Assembly: GCA_014896375.1 (NCBI GenBank)
Contig: JADBKN010000056.1
Coordinates: 1-50,243 of the forward strand
DNA: 50,243 nt
Reading direction: 5' to 3'
From: Bacillota bacterium
Lineage (GTDB): Bacteria > Bacillota > Sulfobacillia > RBS10-35 > Bu92
Of this stretch, positions 45,582-50,243 are shown piece after piece. The first letter of the stretch is position 1. Every line of letters starts with the position of its first letter. The notes below the pieces were generated by a model. The model saw only the letters and a program-made list of their open reading frames with translations, was not told the DNA's origin and searched no databases. Both the position numbers and the translations under genes were made by a program.

Positions 45582-46943
45582 ATGGCGCTGCCGAGCGTCG
45601 TCATCGCCGGACGGCCGAACGTCGGCAAGTCCACGCTCTTCAACCGCCTCGCCGGCCGGCGCCGGGCCATCGTCGAAGCCCGCCCGGGCGTCACGCGGGA
45701 TGCACTGGAGACCGTCGTGGAGTGGGGTGGGCGCCGCTTCCGCCTGCTCGATACGGGCGGGCTCATGCCACCCGGGGAGGACGAGCTGCAACCGCTCGTG
45801 CACGAGAGGGCGGTGGCCGCCGTGCGCGCCGCGGCAGTCGTGGTCTTCCTCGTCGACGCGCGGGACGGCCTCACGCCGGTGGACCAGGCGATCGCCGACG
45901 AGCTCCGCCGCCTGGGCCGGCCGGTCGTGCTCGCGGCCAACAAGGCCGAGAGCGACCGCGCGCGCGCTGCCAGCGCGGAGTTCTACGCGCTCGGCTTCGG
46001 CGAGCCGCTGCCCGTCTCCGCAGAGCACGGCCTGGGCATCGACGATCTGCTGGACGCGGTGGTGGAACGGCTGCCCCCCGGCGGTGCGCCGGAGGCGGAG
46101 GGCGACGGCGAGGAGCCGGTGCGCATCGCGATCGTCGGCCGGCCGAACGTCGGCAAATCCTCCCTCGTGAACCGCCTGCTCAATGAGGACCGGCAGATCG
46201 TGGCCGACCTGCCGGGCACGACGCGCGACGCCGTGGACCTGGAATGGCGCGCCTACGGCAAGACCTACGTGCTCATCGATACGGCCGGCATCCGCCGTCG
46301 CAGCCGCATCGATTCTGCCGTCGAATTCTACAGCGTGCGGCGGGCCGAGAAGGCCATCGCCCGCTGCGACGTGGCGCTCCTCGTGGTCGACGCCACGGAG
46401 GGCGTGACGGAACAGGACCAGCGCATCGCCGGCATCATCGCCCAGCACGGCCGCGCGGCGGCCGTCCTCCTCAACAAGTGGGACGCCGTCGACGCGCGCG
46501 CCCTGCCCGCCGACGCCGCGGCTGCGGCCGCGCGTGAGGCGCTGCCGGCCTTGCACTACGCGCCCGTCGTCACGATCTCCGCCCGCACGGGCCAGCGCGT
46601 CGGCCGCCTGGCGGCGCTCGTGGACAAGGTGGCGGCCGCCCACGCCTTCCGCCTGTCCACGCCGGACCTCAACCGTTTTCTTCAGGATGCGCAGATCTTC
46701 CGCCAGCCGCCCGCCGTGCACGGGCGGCCCCTGAAGATCTTCTACGGCACGCAGGTGGGGACGCGGCCGCCGCAGTTCCTCCTTTTTGTCAACGACCCCG
46801 ACCACGTCCACTTCTCATATGAGCGGTACCTTGAGAACCGGCTGCGGGAGGCCTACGACCTCGAAGGCACGCCGGTCGTCTGGAAGTACCGCGCGCGCGA
46901 GCGCCAACCCGCCGAGTCGCTCTTCGGAGCGCGCCGGGACTAG
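45582..46943 (+). CDS. der: ribosome-associated GTPase Der (EngA)
   Basis: Tandem-domain GTPase needed for 50S assembly. The 453 residues hold two G domains: GRPNVGKS at 10-17 with DTGG and NKAE, and a second GRPNVGKS at about 186 with DTAGIRRRSRI and NKWD. The C-terminal KH-like domain ends in VVWKYRAR. ATG 45582 has TGGAGGT upstream. It lies between the DUF1614-like gene and spoIVA, as in B. subtilis where gpsA also intervenes. Confidence 0.96.
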   Translation: MALPSVVIAGRPNVGKSTLFNRLAGRRRAIVEARPGVTRDALETVVEWGGRRFRLLDTGGLMPPGEDELQPLVHERAVAAVRAAAVVVFLVDARDGLTPVDQAIADELRRLGRPVVLAANKAESDRARAASAEFYALGFGEPLPVSAEHGLGIDDLLDAVVERLPPGGAPEAEGDGEEPVRIAIVGRPNVGKSSLVNRLLNEDRQIVADLPGTTRDAVDLEWRAYGKTYVLIDTAGIRRRSRIDSAVEFYSVRRAEKAIARCDVALLVVDATEGVTEQDQRIAGIIAQHGRAAAVLLNKWDAVDARALPADAAAAAAREALPALHYAPVVTISARTGQRVGRLAALVDKVAAAHAFRLSTPDLNRFLQDAQIFRQPPAVHGRPLKIFYGTQVGTRPPQFLLFVNDPDHVHFSYERYLENRLREAYDLEGTPVVWKYRARERQPAESLFGARRD

Positions 46944-46971
46944 GTCCGGGGGGCGCGTCCCTTCCCTCTGG

Positions 46972-47000
46972 TCATACCGTCCACACGGTCTCATATACAT
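46972..47000 (+). promoter_or_regulatory. sigma-E-like promoter of spoIVA
   Basis: TCATACC (46972-46978), 13 bases, then CATATACAT (46992-47000) resemble the sigma-E consensus (KMATATT, about 14 bases, CATACAnT). The spacer holds an inverted repeat, ACCGT-CCAC-ACGGT (46976-46989). spoIVA is sigma-E-controlled in B. subtilis. Confidence 0.45.
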
Positions 47001-47114
47001 GTAGCAGCCCCAGCCCTGGACAGGGGCGGTGGCGTCGAGACCGATGGCCGGCGCCGTCGGGCCCCCACGCCGCACGGGCGCGCGGGGTGACCCGTTTCAG
47101 AGGGAGGGACTCAG

Positions 47115-48593
47115 GTGGAATCGTTCGACATCTTTCAGGACATCGCCACTCGCACGAACGGGAACGTGTACATCGGCGTCGTCGGGCCCGTCCGCACCGG
47201 CAAGAGCACGTTCGTGAAAAAGTTTATGGATCTTCTGGTGCTGCCGAACATCGAGGACGAGGCCGAGCGCCAGCGGACGGTCGACGAGCTGCCCCAGAGC
47301 GGCGCGGGCCGCACCGTCATGACGACCGAGCCCAAGTTCGTGCCGGACGAGGGGGTCGCCATCACGGTGGGCGACAACCTGACCCTGCGCGTGCGGCTCG
47401 TCGACTCGGTCGGCTTCCCGGTGCCCGGGGCCGTGGGCTACACGGAGGACGACGCGCCGCGCATGGTGCGCACGCCGTGGTTCGATTACGACATCCCCTT
47501 CGATGAGGCGGCGGAGATCGGCACGCGCAAGATCATCGCCGACCACTCCACGCTGGGCATCGTCGTCACGACGGACGGCAGCTTCGGCGAGCTCGGGCGC
47601 GACGCGTACGTGGCCGCGGAGCGCCAGACCATCGAGGAGATCCAGAACCTCGGCAAGCCGTTCCTGGTGTTGCTCAACAGTGCCCGCCCCGAAGCCCCGG
47701 AGACGCAGGCGTTGGCGGCCCAGCTGGCGTCCGAGTACGGGGCGACGGTCCTGCCTGTCAATGTCCAGCACTTGACACGCGCAGGCCTGCATCGCCTGTT
47801 GGAGCAGGCGCTCTTCGAGTTTCCGGTCAAGGAAGTGAACGTGCACCTGCCGGGGTGGGTGGAGGAGCTGCCGGCCGACCACTGGCTGCGCCGTTCCCTC
47901 GACCAGGCGGTGGCGGCGGCGTTGCAATCCATCCGGCGCGTGCGGGATGTGAAGCCGGCGCTCGAGAGCCTCAAGGCCAACGATCACGTGGCCGACGCCG
48001 GCATCGAGCGCGCGGACCTCGGCACCGGCATCGTCGACGCGTATCTCGACACGCGCGACGAAGTCTACGTGCAGGTGCTGAACGAGATCGCCGGCTTCGA
48101 CACGACGCGCGCGGACGTGATGGTGCGGATGATGCGCCAGATGGCGGAGGCGCGGCAGGAGTACGAGCGGCTCAAGGACGCACTGGCGGCCGTACGTGAG
48201 CGCGGCTACGGCGTCGTCGTGCCGACGCTGCAGGACATGACCTTCGAGGAGCCGGAGATGGTGCGCAAGGGCCACCAGTTCGGCGTGCGGCTCAAGGCGA
48301 GCGCGCCTTCGCTGCACATCATGCGCGCCGACGTCTCAGCCGAGTACACGCCGATCCTCGGCACGGAGCGGCAGTCGGCGGACCTCGTCCGCTACCTCAC
48401 GGAGAAGTTCGAGGATGACCCGCGCAAGATCTGGGAATCCGAGATCTTCGGGAAATCCCTGCATGAGCTTCTTCGCGAGACGATCACGGGCAAGTTGGAA
48501 CGCATGCCGGAAAATACGCAGAAAAAGTTGCAGGAGACGATCACGCGCATCGTCAATGAAGGGAGCGGCGGCCTGATCTGTATCATTCTCTAG
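47115..48593 (+). CDS. spoIVA: stage IV sporulation protein A
   Basis: ATP-hydrolysing morphogenetic protein that polymerises on the forespore surface as the basement layer of the coat. The 492 residues have Walker A GPVRTGKS (24-31), MTTEPKFVPDEGV, RLVDSVGFPVPGA, TDGSFGELGRDAYVAAE, and the long helical C-terminus ending GGLICIIL, the membrane-surface-targeting end of the family. GTG 47115 has AGAGGGAGGGACT upstream. It stands as a single gene with its own promoter and terminator. Its presence implies engulfment-type endospore formation. Confidence 0.97.
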   Translation: MESFDIFQDIATRTNGNVYIGVVGPVRTGKSTFVKKFMDLLVLPNIEDEAERQRTVDELPQSGAGRTVMTTEPKFVPDEGVAITVGDNLTLRVRLVDSVGFPVPGAVGYTEDDAPRMVRTPWFDYDIPFDEAAEIGTRKIIADHSTLGIVVTTDGSFGELGRDAYVAAERQTIEEIQNLGKPFLVLLNSARPEAPETQALAAQLASEYGATVLPVNVQHLTRAGLHRLLEQALFEFPVKEVNVHLPGWVEELPADHWLRRSLDQAVAAALQSIRRVRDVKPALESLKANDHVADAGIERADLGTGIVDAYLDTRDEVYVQVLNEIAGFDTTRADVMVRMMRQMAEARQEYERLKDALAAVRERGYGVVVPTLQDMTFEEPEMVRKGHQFGVRLKASAPSLHIMRADVSAEYTPILGTERQSADLVRYLTEKFEDDPRKIWESEIFGKSLHELLRETITGKLERMPENTQKKLQETITRIVNEGSGGLICIIL

Positions 48594-48631
48594 TGTGCGG
48601 CGCCGGTGCGCCCGGCGGACGCGCGTGCGGC

Positions 48632-48671
48632 GGGAGGGCCGCCTGCCCCTCGAGGGGCGGGCGGCCCTCCC
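48632..48671 (+). terminator. terminator of spoIVA
   Basis: GGGAGGGCCGCCTGCCCC (48632-48649) pairs along its whole length (one T-G pair) with GGGGCGGGCGGCCCTCCC (48654-48671) around a TCGA loop, followed by CCCTTTCT. Confidence 0.7.
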
Positions 48672-48766
48672 CCTTTCTGCGGTAACGGAATCCTTGGAAG
48701 AAACGGGAAGGATATCCTAAACGGGCGGAGAAATCAGCGCGCACCAGAGAAAGGAGGTGCCAACCC

Positions 48767-49042
48767 GTGAACAAGGCGGAACTCATCCAGCGTGTCTCTG
48801 AGGCGACGGGCTTGAAGAAGAAGGACGCGAGCCGCGCCGTGGACGCCGTCCTCTCCTGCATCCGGGAGTCGCTGTCCAAGGGGCAGAAGGTCTCGCTGGT
48901 CGGTTTCGGGAGCTTTGAGGTGCGGCAGCGCAGCGCCCGCCAGGGGCGCAATCCGCAGACGGGCAAGGCGTTGCGCATCAGCGCCCGCCGGGTCCCGGTG
49001 TTTCGCGCGGGGCGTCCTCTGAAGGAAGCCGTCAACCACTGA
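48767..49042 (+). CDS. hup: HU-family DNA-binding protein
   Basis: Nucleoid-compacting histone-like protein, 91 residues, matching B. subtilis HBsu in length and place after spoIVA. It shows NKAELIQRVSEATGLKKKDA, VSLVGFGSFEVRQR, the DNA-binding arm ARQGRNPQTGKALRI and VPVFRAGRPLKEAV. GTG 48767 has AAAGGAGGT upstream, the strongest ribosome binding site in the window, as expected for an abundant protein. A perfect terminator follows. Confidence 0.96.
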   Translation: MNKAELIQRVSEATGLKKKDASRAVDAVLSCIRESLSKGQKVSLVGFGSFEVRQRSARQGRNPQTGKALRISARRVPVFRAGRPLKEAVNH

Positions 49043-49090
49043 AGCGCCGTCCTCGTCCTCCGCGCGGCGCCGCGCGCCCGCGCTCCGTCA

Positions 49091-49122
49091 CCGCTCCTCC
49101 AAAGATTGGAGGAGCGGTTTTT
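49091..49122 (+). terminator. terminator of hup
   Basis: CCGCTCCTCCAA (49091-49102) and TTGGAGGAGCGG (49106-49117) form a perfect 12-bp stem with an AGA loop, followed by TTTTT (49118-49122). Confidence 0.9.
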
Positions 49123-49214
49123 CCGCGCGGGATCTCGTACCGCGCGCGGCGGCCACGTATGCTTACATCGACGGCCGTCGGTGGGACGGCCCGATTGGAC
49201 GGAGGACCGGCTGC

Positions 49215-49859
49215 ATGGAGATCGTCTGGGGTTGCCTCTTGGCGGCGGCCGCGGGGCTCTGCGGCAGCGTGCCGGTGGGCTGGATCGCAGTGCGCCTGCG
49301 GCGCGGCGTCGATGTGCGCACCTGCGGCAGCGGCAACATCGGTACGGCGAACGTGATGCGGGTCGCCGGGCCGCGCCTCGCCGCCGTGGTGCTGACGGCG
49401 GATGTGTTGAAGGGGGTCCTGCCGGTCCTGGCGGCACGGCAGCTGGGCCTGGGACCGGCCTGGCAGGTGGCGGCGGCCGTCGCGGCCGTGGCCGGCCATA
49501 ACTGGTCGCCGTTTCTCGGCTTCCGCGGCGGCAAGGGTGTCGCCACGAGCTTCGGCGGGCTTCTGGCGCTCGAGCCCCTCGCGGCCGCGGGCGTCGCCGC
49601 CGTATGGCTCGTCGCCGTCGTCATGACGCGCTATTCCAGTGTGGGGTCCATGGCCGCGGGCTTGGCCGCGCCGCTCTTCCTCGCCCTCCTCCGGGCGGGC
49701 ACCCCCGAGGTGGTCTACGGCGTGCTCGGCGCCGCGCTGATTCTCTTGCAACACCGTGGGAACATCCGCCGCCTCCTGCGCGGCGAGGAGCTGCCCATCT
49801 GGCCTCCCTCCGGCGGCGGCTCGCAGGGCCCGGGCGCCGGCGCGAGCACGGGGGCGTGA
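49215..49859 (+). CDS. plsY: glycerol-3-phosphate acyltransferase PlsY
   Basis: Membrane enzyme that acylates glycerol-3-phosphate from acyl-phosphate, the first phospholipid step; PlsC then acts on its product. The 214 residues have five or six hydrophobic segments, with GSVPVGWIAVR, CGSGNIGTANVMRVAG, GHNWSPFLGFRGGKGVATSF and LLQHRGNIRRLLRGEE, all PlsY landmarks. The C-terminal 25 residues are Gly/Ser/Pro-rich. ATG 49215 follows CGGAGGA. The stop overlaps the next start. Confidence 0.94.
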   Translation: MEIVWGCLLAAAAGLCGSVPVGWIAVRLRRGVDVRTCGSGNIGTANVMRVAGPRLAAVVLTADVLKGVLPVLAARQLGLGPAWQVAAAVAAVAGHNWSPFLGFRGGKGVATSFGGLLALEPLAAAGVAAVWLVAVVMTRYSSVGSMAAGLAAPLFLALLRAGTPEVVYGVLGAALILLQHRGNIRRLLRGEELPIWPPSGGGSQGPGAGASTGA

Positions 49860-50243
49860 GGCCCTTGCACGCCTTGGTGGTGGGTGCGGGCGCCGTGGGC
49901 GGGCTCTGCGCAGCCGCCTTGAACGCGGGCGGCGCGGACGTGACCGTCGTTTCGCGGAGCGGCGGCCGCAGCGGTGAGCTGCGCGTCCATGCCTGGGACG
50001 AGGTCCCTTCCGAGGCGGTGCGCCGTGCCGAGGCCGTCCTGGTCTGCGTGAAGGCATACGCCACCGCAGAAGTGGCGGATCGGCTCAAGGCGGCCGGGCT
50101 GCCGCCGGGCGCCTGCGTGGTGTCCCTGCAGAACGGTTTGGGGAACGAAGAGACGCTGGCCGCGGCCGGCGAAGGTTGGGCGGTGGTCGCCGGGGCGCTC
50201 ACCACGGCCGTGCGGCGCGAGGGCGGCGGCGCGGCCGCCGCGA
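49856..50243 (+). CDS. ketopantoate reductase-family protein, cut by the window end
   Basis: The frame from GTG 49856 (overlapping the plsY stop) runs open to the window edge, 129 complete codons. It begins LHALVVGAGAVGGLCAAAL, an NAD(P)-binding motif, then LVCVKAYATAEVADRL and VVSLQNGLGNEETL, the PanE/ApbA signatures. The stretch between the second beta strand and VCVKAY is about 25 residues shorter than in typical PanE. It may make pantoate for coenzyme A or be a paralogue; B. subtilis has gpsA near this place, but the QNGLGN motif argues against GpsA. Confidence 0.82.
   Translation, partial: MRPLHALVVGAGAVGGLCAAALNAGGADVTVVSRSGGRSGELRVHAWDEVPSEAVRRAEAVLVCVKAYATAEVADRLKAAGLPPGACVVSLQNGLGNEETLAAAGEGWAVVAGALTTAVRREGGGAAAA

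Overview
The window reads as a chromosomal segment of a very GC-rich, endospore-forming member of the Bacillota. The base composition, the dense G/C third positions and the frequent GTG/TTG starts show the high GC. Sporulation genes (dipicolinate synthase dpaA/dpaB, spoIVA, a ymxH-type gene, an ftsK/spoIIIE-type translocase) and strong AGGAGG-type ribosome binding sites point to a Firmicute. Gene order follows Bacillus subtilis closely in two blocks: rimP-nusA-ylxR-ylxQ-infB-rbfA-truB-ribF-rpsO-pnp-mlpA-ymxH-dpaA-dpaB-asd-dapG-dapA-rnj-tepA-ylzJ-spoIIIE, and cmk-plsC-rpsA-(membrane gene)-der-spoIVA-hup. Lineages such as Symbiobacterium or Thermaerobacter would fit, but that is inference. No rRNA, tRNA, CRISPR array, transposase or phage gene was seen.

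Layout. 1-3542 (minus): a molybdate-type ABC transporter (modA, modB, modC) behind an XRE/substrate-binding-domain regulator. 3543-4513: a 970-bp gene-free stretch with a pair of 27-bp inverted repeats, four 27-nt AT-rich palindromic repeats, other palindromes, then a promoter and an attenuator-like terminator ahead of rimP. 4514-16664 (plus): the transcription/translation/RNA-processing super-operon. 16725-22813: a stress-protein gene, then lysine/diaminopimelate/dipicolinate genes. 22959-29632: RNase J, arsC (opposite strand), tepA, ylzJ, uppP, ftsK. 29727-38986: accessory genes (GH18-like lipoprotein, low-complexity protein, D-amino acid aminotransferase, RidA, rRNA pseudouridine synthase, nicotinate phosphoribosyltransferase, a membrane protein, fixC/fixX, a degenerate nucleotidyltransferase, a gamma-glutamylcyclotransferase). 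39035-40872: fba and glpX. 41461-44736: aroH, cmk, plsC, rpsA. 44910-50243: a DUF1614-like membrane gene, der, spoIVA, hup, plsY and a ketopantoate-reductase-like gene cut by the window edge.

How the genes work together. The nusA-infB-pnp block couples transcription elongation, translation initiation, ribosome assembly, tRNA/FAD maturation and RNA decay. The dap/asd/dpa block makes the precursor of peptidoglycan and lysine and diverts it to spore dipicolinate. tepA, ylzJ and the translocase lie together as in B. subtilis, and spoIVA has its own sigma-E-like promoter.

The window is mostly housekeeping. The least explained parts are the 3.6-4.5 kb palindrome-rich region with the rimP attenuator, the rnj and rpsO leaders, a ylxQ frame with neither a normal start nor a stop, a GH18-like protein with Gln in place of the catalytic Glu, and fixCX without fixAB.
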